From UMGS1696 sp964623635 (GTDB taxonomy: Bacteria > Bacillota > Clostridia > Oscillospirales > CAG-272), in the NCBI GenBank assembly GCA_964623635.1, contig CAZUUA010000002.1, positions 1 to 64,000 of the forward strand: 64,000 nucleotides of DNA, written 5' to 3'. Positions within the stretch are counted from its first letter, which is position 1; every line of letters begins with the position of its first letter. Made by a program: the position numbers and the translations under genes. Of this stretch, positions 50,440 through 60,335 are shown in pieces. Under the pieces are notes generated by a model, which saw only the letters and a list, made by a program, of their open reading frames with translations, made no database searches and had not been told where the DNA came from.

Positions 50440-51951
50440 ATGAAACATGGCAACAAACAAGACTGGATACGGCGTCTGTTCTGTGCACTCTTAGCCGGGC
50501 TCTTAGCCGGTGGGATGCTGATGGGAATGATCGGCTGTGGCCGTGAGGAGACGGAGACTACCGGTGGCGATACGACGGCCAACGAGACCACCGTCACCAC
50601 CGAGGAAACGGAGCTTATGCCCGATGTGCCGATCACCGATATGGAAGGGAAGGATATGCACCTGTTCATCCAAGGCTGGTGCAACTATGATCCTCTACAG
50701 ATCAAGGATATTCTGGTGGAAGAAATAAACGGCGAAGGGATCAACGATGCTGCCTACAACCGGAATCTGGAAATGGAGCAGCTCTTCAACTGCACACTGT
50801 CAGCTGAAGTGGAGCCGAACAGCTACGACGATGGTATCAACCATGTGATCAATACCGTCACCGCCGGGGATGCTGCCTATGATTTCGTACTCATGCGTGC
50901 CATCCAGTACAACCGGCTCTGCCTGTCCGGTGGCTTCTATATGCTCTCCGACGTACCCCACATCGATCTCACCAAGCCCTGGTGGGACAGCGGTTTCTAC
51001 GATGCCGTTTCCATTTTGGGCAAGACCTATGGCGCCATCTCGGATATCACCATCAACTCCTATCTCCTGGCGGCAGACGTGTATTTCAATAAGGATATGA
51101 TCCAGGATTACGGCCTGGACGATCCGTATACGCTGGTGAACGAAGGCAAGTGGACGTGGGACAAAATGTTCGAAATGGCCGATGTGGTGGATCAAGACCT
51201 GAACGGAGACGGCAATTATACCAACGAAGACCTATTCGGTATCACCTATATCGATGACAGCCCGGAGGCGCTTCTTACCGCAGCCAACGTGACCTTTGCC
51301 GAGCTGGATAAAGACGGCATTCCGCAGGTCACTTTGTACAGCGAAAACAACATGACCAAGATCATGCACCTGTCCGACCTGCTGCAGGATCAGGCCATCT
51401 CCTTCAACTGCCACGCCAGAAGCCCGCAGGCCAATGCCGATGAAGCCGGTATGCTGGTACGAGGAGCAACGCTGTTCTGCTTGGGCGGTCTGTACTATGC
51501 GCCGGAAATGCGGATGATGGACCAGGAATTCGGCATCGTGCCCTATCCGAAGTATGACGACGAACAGAACGAGTATCGCATTCCCATGGTCACGGTGGCG
51601 CTGACCTATGCCAGTGTGCCGTTGACCAACACCGATCTGGACAACACCGGCATCTTCATGGAATACTATGCATACCTGGGTAGACGGGATATCGTTCCGG
51701 CGCTGTACGAAAAGCTGTTGCTGGGCAAGGTATCCAGAGACAACGAATCCCAGGCCATGCTGGACATTATTTTCAACAATCGATTCTTTGATACCGGCAT
51801 GATCTTCGACTTTGGTGGACTGCGTACCGATCTGCGGACACAGTACCATAACCTGAAGGAAGACTTTTCCTCTCTGTTTGCCACCAACAAAACCAAGGTA
51901 GCAGAGAACATCGAGGATGTGGTCGAACAGTTCCGTGCCTTGGAAGACTGA
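50440..51951 (+). CDS. Extracellular solute-binding lipoprotein (sugar ABC type)
   Basis: 503 residues. A signal sequence with lipobox MGMIGC (Cys at about 33) is followed by a Thr/Glu-rich linker and a binding fold: AYDFVLMRAIQYNRL, VYFNKDMIQDYGLDDPYTLV, KWTWDKMFEMADVV. DVVDQDLNGDGNYTNEDLFG resembles a calcium loop. It belongs to the family of sugar-binding proteins of Clostridia with GH genes nearby; no permease is next to it, so it may serve a shared transporter. AGTAGGAGGAAGCAAT precedes the ATG. Confidence 0.85.
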   Translation: MKHGNKQDWIRRLFCALLAGLLAGGMLMGMIGCGREETETTGGDTTANETTVTTEETELMPDVPITDMEGKDMHLFIQGWCNYDPLQIKDILVEEINGEGINDAAYNRNLEMEQLFNCTLSAEVEPNSYDDGINHVINTVTAGDAAYDFVLMRAIQYNRLCLSGGFYMLSDVPHIDLTKPWWDSGFYDAVSILGKTYGAISDITINSYLLAADVYFNKDMIQDYGLDDPYTLVNEGKWTWDKMFEMADVVDQDLNGDGNYTNEDLFGITYIDDSPEALLTAANVTFAELDKDGIPQVTLYSENNMTKIMHLSDLLQDQAISFNCHARSPQANADEAGMLVRGATLFCLGGLYYAPEMRMMDQEFGIVPYPKYDDEQNEYRIPMVTVALTYASVPLTNTDLDNTGIFMEYYAYLGRRDIVPALYEKLLLGKVSRDNESQAMLDIIFNNRFFDTGMIFDFGGLRTDLRTQYHNLKEDFSSLFATNKTKVAENIEDVVEQFRALED

Positions 51952-52011
51952 GCGACACCGCTTTTCTGCGATACAATTTTGAGAAAATTCCTATGCCAAA
52001 GGAGTATATAC

Positions 52012-54543
52012 ATGAGATCCACTACTTTTCCGTCTACACAGCAGAGTGAAATATCCTTTCCCCTCGGTGGCATCGGTGCCGGCTGCATCGGTCTGGCTGG
52101 CAACGGTCGGCTCATCGACTGGGAAATTTTCAACCGACCCAGCAAGGGCAGCATGAACGGCAACTCCCACTTCGCCATCAAAGCCATGCAGGACGGCAAG
52201 CTCATCGACGCACGGGTGATCAACGGCGACGTGACCACCGGACTGACCGGCGGCGGTGCCGGACTGCCTGCAGCCACTATGGCCGGCTTCCCCCACTTCC
52301 GCCACTGCACCTTCACCGGTGAATTTCCCGTGGCGAAGATCGACTTTGCCGACGAGACCTTCCCCGGTGCCGTACAGCTCACTGCCTGGTCTCCGCTGAT
52401 TCCCCTGAACGATAAGGATTCCAGCCTGCCTGCCGCCTTCTTCTCCTATGCGGTCACCAATACCACCGATCGTCCCATTGACTACGCTGTCTCCACCACC
52501 ATGCGCAACCCCTACGACAGCTCTGTCAACGACTACAAGGCAGACGGCAGCATCCATGCTCTGTTCCTGCGGCAGACCAAGTTTGCGCCGGACAGCACCG
52601 AATACGGTGACCTGACCATTGCCACCGATACCGAAGGCGAAGTGTCCTGCCAGCAGTATTGGTACCGTGGCGCCTGGAACGATGGTCTGGAACGGTATTG
52701 GCGCAACTTCACCGAGCAGGAGATCTACGAGCCCCGCACCTACGACGATCCCGGTAGAAACGATATGGCGAACTTGGCCGTCAAGCGCACCGCTCAGCCT
52801 GGGGAGACCATCACCTTCCGGTTCGTGTTGACCTGGAGCCGTCCCAACTGCTGCAACTACTGGAGTCGGTACACGAAGAAAAACGAAGCCGGTGAAGACG
52901 TGGACGTGACCTGGAAGAACTATTATGCGACCCTGTTTGCGGATTCCTACGACACCGCACAGTATGCGCTGCATAGCTGGGACAAGCTGTGGTGCGGCAC
53001 CAAGACCTACCACGATGCCCTGTTTGCTTCCACACTGCCGGAAGAGGTGATCGAAGCCATTTCCGCCACCACATCGGTGCTCAAGTCTCCTACGGTGCTG
53101 CGGCTGGAAAACGGTGCGTTCTACGGCTGGGAAGGCGTCTGGGGCGATACCGGCTCCTGCGAAGGCACCTGCACCCACGTATGGAACTACGCCTACGCCC
53201 TGTGCTTCCTGTTCCCCACTTTGGAAAGAAGCATCCGGGAGACCGACTTCACCTATAACCAGGACGAAAACGGTCGTATGTCCTTCCGTATGAACCTGCC
53301 GCTGGGCAGAGAACGGCATAGCTTCCGTGCCTGTGTCGATGGACAAATGGGTGGCGTGATCAAGACCTACCGGGAATGGAAGCTGTCCGGGGACGATAAC
53401 TGGCTGAAGAAATGGTGGCCTGCTGTAAAGAAGTCCATTGAATATGCCTGGAGCGACAAGAACCCCGACAGATGGGACGCTGACCACGATGGCGTGCTGG
53501 AAGGTCGTCAGCACCACACCCTGGACGTAGAGCTGTTTGGTCCCTCGTCCTGGCTGGAAGGCTTCTACCTGGCAGCACTGCTCTGTGGTGCAGAGATGGC
53601 AGAGCGTGTGGGAGAACCGGACACCGCCGCCGCATATAGAGAGCTGTATGAAAAAGGCAAGAAGTGGTGTGACGAAAACCTGTTCAACGGCAAATGGTAT
53701 GCCCAGAAGGTCGAGCTTGGTGACAAATCCACTGTGGATGCCTTTGGCGCAGGTGAATATTGGAACAGCGAATCGAAGGAGATCAAGTACCAGATCGGCG
53801 AAGGCTGTATCATCGACCAGTGTTTGGCCCAGTGGCACGCCAATCTGTGCGGCATAAACGGCGATATCTACGACAAGGATCAGCTGCATACCGCTCTGCA
53901 GAGTCTGTACAAGTACAACTTCCTGCCGGATATGCGTTCCCACTACAACACGTTCCGGCTCTTTGCGGTCAACGACGAAGCCGGTGCCATCATCTGCTCC
54001 TGGCCGGAAGGTGCCCAGACCCCGGCGATCCCGATCCCCTATGCGCAGGAATCCATGCACGGCTTTGAATATTCACTTGCCGGACTGATGATCTCCGAGG
54101 GCATGATCGACGAAGGTGTAGAGATCGTGAAGGCCATCCGGGCTCGGTACAGAGGGAACAACCGGAATCCGTGGAACGAGATCGAATGCGGCAACAACTA
54201 TGCCCGTAGCATGGCAAGCTTTGCGCTGCTGCCCATCTTCACCGGCTACCGATTCGATATGCCCGACCAGACTCTGGGCTTTGACCCGATCCTGCCCGGT
54301 GACTTCCGCAGCCTGTGGTTCACCGGCGACGCATGGGGCACCTACGAAAAGACTGCAGACAAGACCAAGCTGACGGTGCTCTCTGGTACGCTGCATCTGC
54401 ACACCCTGCATCTGCCGTATATGACGGAAGTGGAGACGGTGCTGGTGGACGGACAGCCTGCGAAATTTGCCTTTGGCGCAGGGGAGCTGGATATGCATAT
54501 TACCGCCAGTGAGACCGTCGAGGTCGTTGGCACGGTGCGCTAA
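52012..54543 (+). CDS. Glycoside hydrolase family 116-like enzyme
   Basis: 843 residues. The N-terminal domain starts FPLGGIGAGCIGLAGNGRLI and DWEIFNRP, the start of GH116 bile-acid-beta-glucosidase relatives. The catalytic (alpha/alpha)6 part has EGTCTHVWNYAYAL, FRACVDGQMGGVIKTYREW, GVLEGRQHHTLDVELFGPSS and GYRFDMPDQTLGFDPILPGD. GH116 acts on beta-glucosides and beta-xylosides. There is no signal peptide. AAAGGAG precedes the ATG at 52012. A terminator shared with the convergent GH5 gene follows. Confidence 0.85.
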   Translation: MRSTTFPSTQQSEISFPLGGIGAGCIGLAGNGRLIDWEIFNRPSKGSMNGNSHFAIKAMQDGKLIDARVINGDVTTGLTGGGAGLPAATMAGFPHFRHCTFTGEFPVAKIDFADETFPGAVQLTAWSPLIPLNDKDSSLPAAFFSYAVTNTTDRPIDYAVSTTMRNPYDSSVNDYKADGSIHALFLRQTKFAPDSTEYGDLTIATDTEGEVSCQQYWYRGAWNDGLERYWRNFTEQEIYEPRTYDDPGRNDMANLAVKRTAQPGETITFRFVLTWSRPNCCNYWSRYTKKNEAGEDVDVTWKNYYATLFADSYDTAQYALHSWDKLWCGTKTYHDALFASTLPEEVIEAISATTSVLKSPTVLRLENGAFYGWEGVWGDTGSCEGTCTHVWNYAYALCFLFPTLERSIRETDFTYNQDENGRMSFRMNLPLGRERHSFRACVDGQMGGVIKTYREWKLSGDDNWLKKWWPAVKKSIEYAWSDKNPDRWDADHDGVLEGRQHHTLDVELFGPSSWLEGFYLAALLCGAEMAERVGEPDTAAAYRELYEKGKKWCDENLFNGKWYAQKVELGDKSTVDAFGAGEYWNSESKEIKYQIGEGCIIDQCLAQWHANLCGINGDIYDKDQLHTALQSLYKYNFLPDMRSHYNTFRLFAVNDEAGAIICSWPEGAQTPAIPIPYAQESMHGFEYSLAGLMISEGMIDEGVEIVKAIRARYRGNNRNPWNEIECGNNYARSMASFALLPIFTGYRFDMPDQTLGFDPILPGDFRSLWFTGDAWGTYEKTADKTKLTVLSGTLHLHTLHLPYMTEVETVLVDGQPAKFAFGAGELDMHITASETVEVVGTVR

Positions 54544-54567
54544 GTTCGGAAAAATCAAAAAATAAAA

Positions 54568-54612
54568 AATACTGACTACCGTGGAATGTATATTCTACGG
54601 ATAGTCAGTATT
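54568..54612. terminator. Bidirectional terminator
   Basis: AATACTGACTA and TAGTCAGTATT form a long stem with CGTGGAAT/ATTCTACG inside, flanked by A- and T-rich runs. It serves GH116 and the convergent GH5 gene. Confidence 0.9.
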
Positions 54613-54615
54613 GTT

Positions 54616-55746
54616 TTATTCTGCTGTATAGGGTTCTGCGACCGTCAGCTTGTCCAGTTCGCCACGGATCAAATGCACATAATCCGGCGACAGGATCTGC
54701 CGGTTGTCGTCGTCCACGATGCTGAATCGGTTGCCATCGTAGGGTGTGCTGAGGTAATTCCAAATGCTGTAGGGGATCTCATGCTTCTGGCAGAAGGCGA
54801 TCACATCCCGGCACCAGGCAATGCGATAGGGCAGGGGACAATGGCGGATCGTGCCGAATTCTCCGTTGTACAGGATCTTGTCCGGGTGCGCCTGTACCCA
54901 ATTGGCCGCCGGCTGCAGCTGCTTCCAAAGCCATTCTCTGTCCATGCGCTCGTACTTGCCGTAGTCCCCCACATCCCAGCCACAGAATCGGCGGAAATCC
55001 CGATACCGCTCCATACTGCCCGGATATGGCATTTCCCGGTTGTAGATGTGTTGGATACCCTGCAAAAGTCCCCGCTGGTGTGTGAATTCGTTGGGGGTAT
55101 AGAAATGGAAGGTGTACACCACATTCTCGTCCTCCCAGGTGTGCAGCCTGTGCAGTGCGCCGACAGAATTGTATTCCGCACCTCCCATGACAATGATCCG
55201 ATCCCGATTCTTAGCACGAATGGCAGACAGGGTCTCGTCCGCAAGGGAATTCCATTCGTCATAATCGTTGGTGGGCAGCTCGTTCAGCAGCTCAAATGCG
55301 ATATGCTTCCGCTCGTGAAATCGTTCCTCCATCATAAGCCACATGGCCTTGAACCGTTCCCGTCTTTGCGGATTGACGCAAAGATCCCGCTCGTCCCCAC
55401 AGTCACAATAGGCACCAATGGCATGGTGACAGTTGAGCAGCACCTGTAGTCCGGCCGCTTCACACCAATCGAAGAATTCCTCCATTTTCTGAAGGATCTC
55501 TTCCCGATACCGGAAGGGCTTGTCAAATTCCTCCACCACGATCTGGTCAAAGGGGAATCGAATGTGGTCTGCGCCAAAGGAAGCGATGTTCTCCACATCC
55601 CTCTTGGTGATATACGATGCGAAATGCTCCATGTCCCCTGGAGAGATCACCATCCGCTTCGATTTTTCGATGATCGCCAACCGCTTATAGTTGGTCAGCC
55701 AGCCGCCGATCCCCACACCATGGGTAAAGCCTGTAAATGTTTTCAT
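54616..55746 (-). CDS. Glycoside hydrolase family 5-like (cellulase superfamily)
   Basis: 376 residues, single catalytic barrel. GIGGWLTNYKRL at the start, HIRFPFDQIVV, LLNCHHAIGAYCD, FELLNELPTNDYDEWN (acid/base Glu), VYTFHFYTPNEFTHQRG and ILYNGEFGTIR (nucleophile Glu) follow GH5 order. There is no signal peptide, so intracellular oligosaccharides are the likely substrate. AAAGGATTTAGT precedes the ATG. An AraC-type regulator is divergent from it. Confidence 0.88.
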   Translation of the reverse strand: MKTFTGFTHGVGIGGWLTNYKRLAIIEKSKRMVISPGDMEHFASYITKRDVENIASFGADHIRFPFDQIVVEEFDKPFRYREEILQKMEEFFDWCEAAGLQVLLNCHHAIGAYCDCGDERDLCVNPQRRERFKAMWLMMEERFHERKHIAFELLNELPTNDYDEWNSLADETLSAIRAKNRDRIIVMGGAEYNSVGALHRLHTWEDENVVYTFHFYTPNEFTHQRGLLQGIQHIYNREMPYPGSMERYRDFRRFCGWDVGDYGKYERMDREWLWKQLQPAANWVQAHPDKILYNGEFGTIRHCPLPYRIAWCRDVIAFCQKHEIPYSIWNYLSTPYDGNRFSIVDDDNRQILSPDYVHLIRGELDKLTVAEPYTAE

Positions 55747-55832
55747 ACTAAATCCTTTCTTTACAGTAGAACTGTGCAGCGATGTCCGATACGATCACGG
55801 AATATCTGCTTTTATAAATTCCATTTTCATTA

Positions 55833-55861
55833 TAGACAAATCTCGGCAAATATGCTATAAT
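55833..55861 (+). promoter_or_regulatory. Sigma-A type promoter for the AraC-type regulator
   Basis: TAGACA (55833-55838), 17-bp spacer, perfect TATAAT (55856-55861), 64 bases before the ATG. Confidence 0.72.
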
Positions 55862-55924
55862 AAATCTACAGAAAAATAGGACAAATCTACACACTACAGC
55901 GGAAAAGGCAGAAAGGAGGACACG

Positions 55925-56803
55925 ATGGATGCAGCATATCGCCAACAACACCCGGACGGTTTCAGCAAGGATCGATATTCGTGTATGCGGCAAAAAGGAG
56001 AATCTGCAACGGCACCCCATTACCACGACTGCGTAGAGCTGATCTATATGGAAAAGGGAAGTATGCGTGTGTTCTACAGTGGCAACTGGTTTGACGTGAC
56101 CGCCGGGGAAATGATCCTGTTTCCACCCGGTCGGATCCATTGCACCAACTGTCAGGACAGAGCAGCCGAAAAGTTGGTCGTTGGCTTTGAGAATTCCGTC
56201 ATCACCCCATCAGATGGTTCCGTCAATGTGCAGCAATACCAGATCCCATTCTACAGTAGTACACTGGATGACTACATCCATTTTGATGCCAAAGAAACCG
56301 AAAAAACCGGCTGTCCGGCATTGCTTACGGCATTTGAAGATTGTCTGGTACAAAGAGAGACGGCCTATGAGCTGTATGCCCACGGACTGCTGCTGCTTTT
56401 GTATACCCGGCTGTATCGCAGCTGGCAGGAGCGAGGACTGGCGGTATTGTCAGAGGAACGGCATCCTTTGCTGTGGGAGATCCTGCAGCGGATACAAACC
56501 TGGTACGCCACGCCCCTGTCTCCGTATGCGATCGCCGATCAAATGCACGTCAGCTACTCCTGGCTCAATACGATTCTGCATCGTTCCCTGCACATGAGCT
56601 TTCACACCTACCTGAATGAGGTGCGGCTGCGAGAGGCAGAAAGACTACTGCTCACCACCACCCATACCATCACCGAGATCGCCCAGCAGACCGGCTTTGG
56701 TGACAGCAGCTACTTCATTCGCCAATTTCGCAAAACCTATGGCTGTACGCCTCTGCAATACCGCCGCCGTTCCTGCAGAGCCTCCGAACCGTATCGCCTA
56801 TAG
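55925..56803 (+). CDS. AraC-family transcriptional regulator
   Basis: 292 residues. The N-terminal cupin sensor has HYHDCVELIYMEKG and GEMILFPPGRIH; the C-terminal part (about 185-285) has two helix-turn-helix motifs (SPYAIADQMHVSYSWLNTIL and TITEIAQQTGFGDSSYFIRQ) and the family signature FRKTYGCTPLQYR. GGAGG precedes the ATG. It lies between GH5 (divergent) and uxaAB (same direction), so it may respond to a uronate or glycan and control these genes; inferred from position only. Confidence 0.92.
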   Translation: MDAAYRQQHPDGFSKDRYSCMRQKGESATAPHYHDCVELIYMEKGSMRVFYSGNWFDVTAGEMILFPPGRIHCTNCQDRAAEKLVVGFENSVITPSDGSVNVQQYQIPFYSSTLDDYIHFDAKETEKTGCPALLTAFEDCLVQRETAYELYAHGLLLLLYTRLYRSWQERGLAVLSEERHPLLWEILQRIQTWYATPLSPYAIADQMHVSYSWLNTILHRSLHMSFHTYLNEVRLREAERLLLTTTHTITEIAQQTGFGDSSYFIRQFRKTYGCTPLQYRRRSCRASEPYRL

Positions 56804-56834
56804 CATTTCCGGCAAAAAGACTGTACGTTATCAC

Positions 56835-56863
56835 TTGATTTTGACACATCTTTATGGTATACT
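56835..56863 (+). promoter_or_regulatory. Sigma-A type promoter for uxaA
   Basis: TTGATT (56835-56840), 17-bp spacer, TATACT (56858-56863), 58 bases before the GTG start. An overlapping TTGACA lies at 56841-56846 but its spacing is too short. Confidence 0.75.
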
Positions 56864-56883
56864 GTAGAAAAATAAGGTAACCC

Positions 56884-56895
56884 TGCGGTGGTGCC
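56884..56895. mobile_element. Possible solo end of a family B MITE
   Basis: TGCGGTGGTGCC followed by TTA-CTTA matches the right end and flank of the element at 26334-26404 at nearly every position over about 20 bases. The left end is missing. It lies in the uxaA leader. A relic of excision or a chance match are both possible. Confidence 0.4.
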
Positions 56896-56921
56896 TTAAC
56901 TTAAGAATCGAGGTGTGGGAC

Positions 56922-58406
56922 GTGCCAAAGCTATTCCAGATCCATCCAAGCGATACCGTGGCGGTGGCGATCGATGCCATCGAAAAAGGCGAACGAGTAC
57001 CCATAGATGATCGATGGATCACTGTCATGGAGTCGATCCCGGCAGGTCACAAGGTCGCACTGCAGACGATCGGCACCGGTGAGACCATCCGCAAATACGG
57101 CGCACCCATCGGACACGCCACAGTGGAGATCCCCGTGGGTCATCATGTACACAGCCACAACACGGCCTCCGACCTGACCGGTACGCTGTCGTACACCTAT
57201 ACGCCGGTCGCCTGTGAGCTGCTACCGGAGACACCGAAGACCTTTCTGGGATATCGCCGGGACGACGGTCGTGTGGCTATCCGAAACGAGGTGTGGATCC
57301 TACCCACGGTCGGCTGCGTCAACAACATCGTCCGGGAAATGGAAGACCGTGCCCAGTCCCTGCGAACGGAACACATCGACGCCATTGCCGCTTTTTGCCA
57401 TCCGTACGGCTGTTCTCAGCTGGGCGGTGACCAGGCAAAGACGCTGTCGTACCTGGCCGGTATGATCCGACATCCCCATGCGGCCGCTGTATTGGTGGTG
57501 GGACTGGGCTGTGAAAACGGCAACATTGCAGAGTTGCAAAAGGTTCTTGGCACATGGGATCCGGAGCGTGTGCGGTTTTTGGTGACCCAGGACGTGGAAG
57601 ACGAAATAGAGGCAGGCCTGTCGATCCTGACGGAACTTTGTGCCAAGGCCGAAGGTGCCCGGCGTACCGAATGTTCTGCGGCAGAGCTGGTGATCGGACT
57701 GAAATGCGGCGGCTCCGACGGCTTCTCCGGCATCACAGCCAATCCGCTGCTGGGGCGTGTCACCGATCGACTGATCGCCGGTGGTGGCAGTGCGATCCTG
57801 ACCGAGGTGCCGGAAATGTTTGGGGCAGAGACACTGTTGATGGAACGGTGCCGCAGCGAAAAACAGTTTGCAGGCACCGTAGCGCTCATCAACGATTTCA
57901 AAGCGTATTTCCAGCGGTACGGCGAACCCATCGATGAAAATCCATCACCGGGCAACAAAGCAGGCGGTATCACCACCTTGGCAGAAAAATCCTTAGGCTG
58001 TACCCAAAAAGGTGGGTCGGCGCCGGTGGAGGACGTACTGCGATACGGGGAACCCATCCGGAAAAAAGGACTGTCTCTGCTGGAAGCACCGGGGAACGAC
58101 CTGGTGGCATCCGGTGCATTGGTGGCGTCCGGGGCCCATATGGTGCTGTTTACCACCGGTCGAGGCACACCCTTTGGCTGCCCGGTGCCCACGATGAAGA
58201 TCTCGTCCAACACGGCACTGGCCGAGCGGAAAAAAGCCTGGATCGATTTTGACGCCGGACGATTGCTTGCAGGTGTGCCCATGGATACCTTATGCGATGA
58301 CCTGTTGGAGCGGATCCTATCCATCGCATCCGGAGAAACACATACCCACGCAGAAGCCTTGGATCGTCACGACTTGGCGATCTTCAAGGACGGCGTGACC
58401 CTATGA
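56922..58406 (+). CDS. uxaA: Altronate dehydratase
   Basis: 494 residues. UxaA dehydrates D-altronate to KDG, the step after UxaB in galacturonate use. IHPSDTVAVAID is the family start, the SAF-like part is followed by FLGYRRDDGRVAIRNEVWIL, CHPYGCSQLGGD, GLKCGGSDGFSGITANP, GNKAGGITTLAEKSLGCTQ and FTTGRGTPFGCPVPTMK with cluster-binding Cys residues. Two GTG codons compete; that at 56922, six bases from GAGGTG, fits the family length. UxaB follows after 15 bases. Confidence 0.94.
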   Translation: MPKLFQIHPSDTVAVAIDAIEKGERVPIDDRWITVMESIPAGHKVALQTIGTGETIRKYGAPIGHATVEIPVGHHVHSHNTASDLTGTLSYTYTPVACELLPETPKTFLGYRRDDGRVAIRNEVWILPTVGCVNNIVREMEDRAQSLRTEHIDAIAAFCHPYGCSQLGGDQAKTLSYLAGMIRHPHAAAVLVVGLGCENGNIAELQKVLGTWDPERVRFLVTQDVEDEIEAGLSILTELCAKAEGARRTECSAAELVIGLKCGGSDGFSGITANPLLGRVTDRLIAGGGSAILTEVPEMFGAETLLMERCRSEKQFAGTVALINDFKAYFQRYGEPIDENPSPGNKAGGITTLAEKSLGCTQKGGSAPVEDVLRYGEPIRKKGLSLLEAPGNDLVASGALVASGAHMVLFTTGRGTPFGCPVPTMKISSNTALAERKKAWIDFDAGRLLAGVPMDTLCDDLLERILSIASGETHTHAEALDRHDLAIFKDGVTL

Positions 58407-58421
58407 CCGAAAGGAGAACCT

Positions 58422-59927
58422 ATGACCGAACCATTGCCACGACTCTGTAACGGCACCGTGCCCGGTGTGACGACTACCACATCTCCTATCCGTATCGTCC
58501 AATTCGGCGAAGGCAACTTTCTGCGTGCATTCATAGAGCCCATGGTGGAAAGACTGAACGAGACCACCAACTTTGACGGCAGCATCGCCATTGTCAAGCC
58601 GAGAATGCAGGGTACGCTGCCGGACTTTCGAGAGCAGGACAATTTGTATACCGTGGTGCTGCGAGGAAGAGCGCAGGGAAGTGTGGTAAACGATCACCAG
58701 ATCATTACGACTGTAAAACAAGTTTTTGACAGCGACAACACCTGGGAGAATCTGGCTGCTTTGGCCCAATGTCCCACGGTGCGCTATATCATCTCCAACA
58801 CCACCGAAGCCGGGATTACGCTGGTGCCGACGGATCCTATGGAGGGGATCCCATCCTCGTTTCCCGGCAAGATCACCAAGTTTCTCTACGCCCGGTATCA
58901 AGCCTTTGACGGTTCTCCGGACAGCGGTGTGGTGCTGTTGCCCTGTGAGCTGATCGAGAACAATGGCACAAGGCTCCGGGAATGTGTGCTGGAAATGGCG
59001 CAGATCTGGCAGCTGCCGAGCGCATTTTGCACCTGGGTGAAGGACCACTGCCATTTCCTTGACACATTGGTGGATCGCATCGTCACCGGTTTTCCCACCA
59101 AGGAAGCCGAAACTTTGTGGGAACAGCTGGGCTACCGGGATACACTGCTGGTCACCGGGGAACCCTATGGTCTGTGGGTCATCGAAGCACCCGGCGATGT
59201 GGCAAAAACACTGCCCTTTGCCCATGAAGACCTGCCCGTGATCGTCACCGAAAACCTGCGTGCCTACAGAGAACAAAAGGTTCGAATCCTAAACGGTGCC
59301 CATACGGCTACGGTGCTCATCGGTTGGCTGTGCGGCAAGACCATCGTCCGGGATCTGCTGACCGATCCGATCACAAACGCATTTTTGCGCCGCACCGTGG
59401 AGAACGAGATCGCGCCCTATGTTCCCCTTTGCAAAGACGATGTTCTGTCCTTTGCGCAGGCTGTATACGAGCGATTCGCCAATCCTTTTATCGACCACAG
59501 GCTGCTGGACATTTCCCTGAACTCTGTGTCCAAGTGGAAGACCCGTGTGCTGCCTACGCTGCTGGATCGGGTCCACAAAACCGGCACACTGCCCCAAAAC
59601 CTGACCTTCTCCTTTGCGGCCCTGCTGGCGTTCTACACCGGTCATGCTCTGCCGCAGATGGATCTGCAACAGGATGGTCTGCACGCCACACGCACCGATG
59701 GCACACCGTATACCATTCGAGACAGTGCAGAGGTGCTGACCTTCTTTGCCGAATACAGCCATAGACCCGTAGAGCAGTATGTGGAAGCCACGTGCGCACG
59801 AAGCGATTTTTGGGGTGAAGACCTGAGGCAGCTCCCCGGCTTTACCACTGCCGTTACCCAAGCGCTGACAGCCATTCGGGAAGATCCCATGGATGCGCTG
59901 CAAGTATATATCCATAATGAAAAGTGA
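58422..59927 (+). CDS. uxaB: Tagaturonate reductase (altronate oxidoreductase)
   Basis: 501 residues, mannitol dehydrogenase family. IVQFGEGNFLRAFIE is the nucleotide-binding start, followed by ISNTTEAGI, the catalytic SLNSVSKWKTRVLPTL and LNGAHTATVLIGWLCG with the conserved Asn/His. It reduces tagaturonate with NADH to altronate. AAAGGAGAACCT precedes the ATG. With uxaA it makes a galacturonate branch; uxaC, kdgK and kdgA are not in the window. Confidence 0.92.
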   Translation: MTEPLPRLCNGTVPGVTTTTSPIRIVQFGEGNFLRAFIEPMVERLNETTNFDGSIAIVKPRMQGTLPDFREQDNLYTVVLRGRAQGSVVNDHQIITTVKQVFDSDNTWENLAALAQCPTVRYIISNTTEAGITLVPTDPMEGIPSSFPGKITKFLYARYQAFDGSPDSGVVLLPCELIENNGTRLRECVLEMAQIWQLPSAFCTWVKDHCHFLDTLVDRIVTGFPTKEAETLWEQLGYRDTLLVTGEPYGLWVIEAPGDVAKTLPFAHEDLPVIVTENLRAYREQKVRILNGAHTATVLIGWLCGKTIVRDLLTDPITNAFLRRTVENEIAPYVPLCKDDVLSFAQAVYERFANPFIDHRLLDISLNSVSKWKTRVLPTLLDRVHKTGTLPQNLTFSFAALLAFYTGHALPQMDLQQDGLHATRTDGTPYTIRDSAEVLTFFAEYSHRPVEQYVEATCARSDFWGEDLRQLPGFTTAVTQALTAIREDPMDALQVYIHNEK

Positions 59928-59937
59928 GGAAATAACC

Positions 59938-60243
59938 ATGTCTATTTTGCATCTGACTGCCGATACCTTTGCCGAAGCTACCAAGACCGATAAGACTGTT
60001 CTGGTGGATTTCTGGGCGCCCTGGTGCGGACCTTGCCGTATGCTGGGTCCCATTTTGGAGGAAGTGGCCGAAGAGAATCCGGAGCTGATCGTTGCCAAGG
60101 TCAACGTGGATGAGGAAGCCGACCTGGCCAATGCCTTTGGGGTCACCAGCATTCCCCTGCTTGTGGTGCTGAAGGACGGCAAGCCCGTGAACCAGTCCGT
60201 AGGTCTGATCCCCAAGGAACAAGTGCTGGCGCTGGTCAAATAA
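59938..60243 (+). CDS. trxA: Thioredoxin
   Basis: 101 residues with FWAPWCGPCRM (active Cys 30 and 33), VNVDEEADLANAFGVTSIPL and the cis-Pro. Standard thioredoxin length. The gene starts ten bases after uxaB and is followed by a terminator, so it may be transcribed with uxaAB. Why a redox protein should ride with a uronate operon is not evident; the iron-sulfur UxaA may be one reason. Confidence 0.94.
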   Translation: MSILHLTADTFAEATKTDKTVLVDFWAPWCGPCRMLGPILEEVAEENPELIVAKVNVDEEADLANAFGVTSIPLLVVLKDGKPVNQSVGLIPKEQVLALVK

Positions 60244-60254
60244 GCCGATCTGTC

Positions 60255-60320
60255 AAAAATATCCCTCACAGCCGGTAGACGATTTTTCAGGAAATAGTCC
60301 AGACTGCGAGGGATATTTTT
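60255..60320 (+). terminator. Terminator of the uxaA-uxaB-trxA unit
   Basis: AAAAATATCCCTC (60255-60267) and GAGGGATATTTTT (60308-60320) form a perfect 13-bp stem with an unusually large loop of 40 bases. Bidirectional by base composition. Confidence 0.85.
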
Positions 60321-60335
60321 ATTTATAAAAATCGA

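Noticed and set aside
51991..54060. A 689-codon open frame opposite the GH116 gene
   Set aside because: Shadow frame with no motif; the GH116 frame carries family motifs and a GGAG site.
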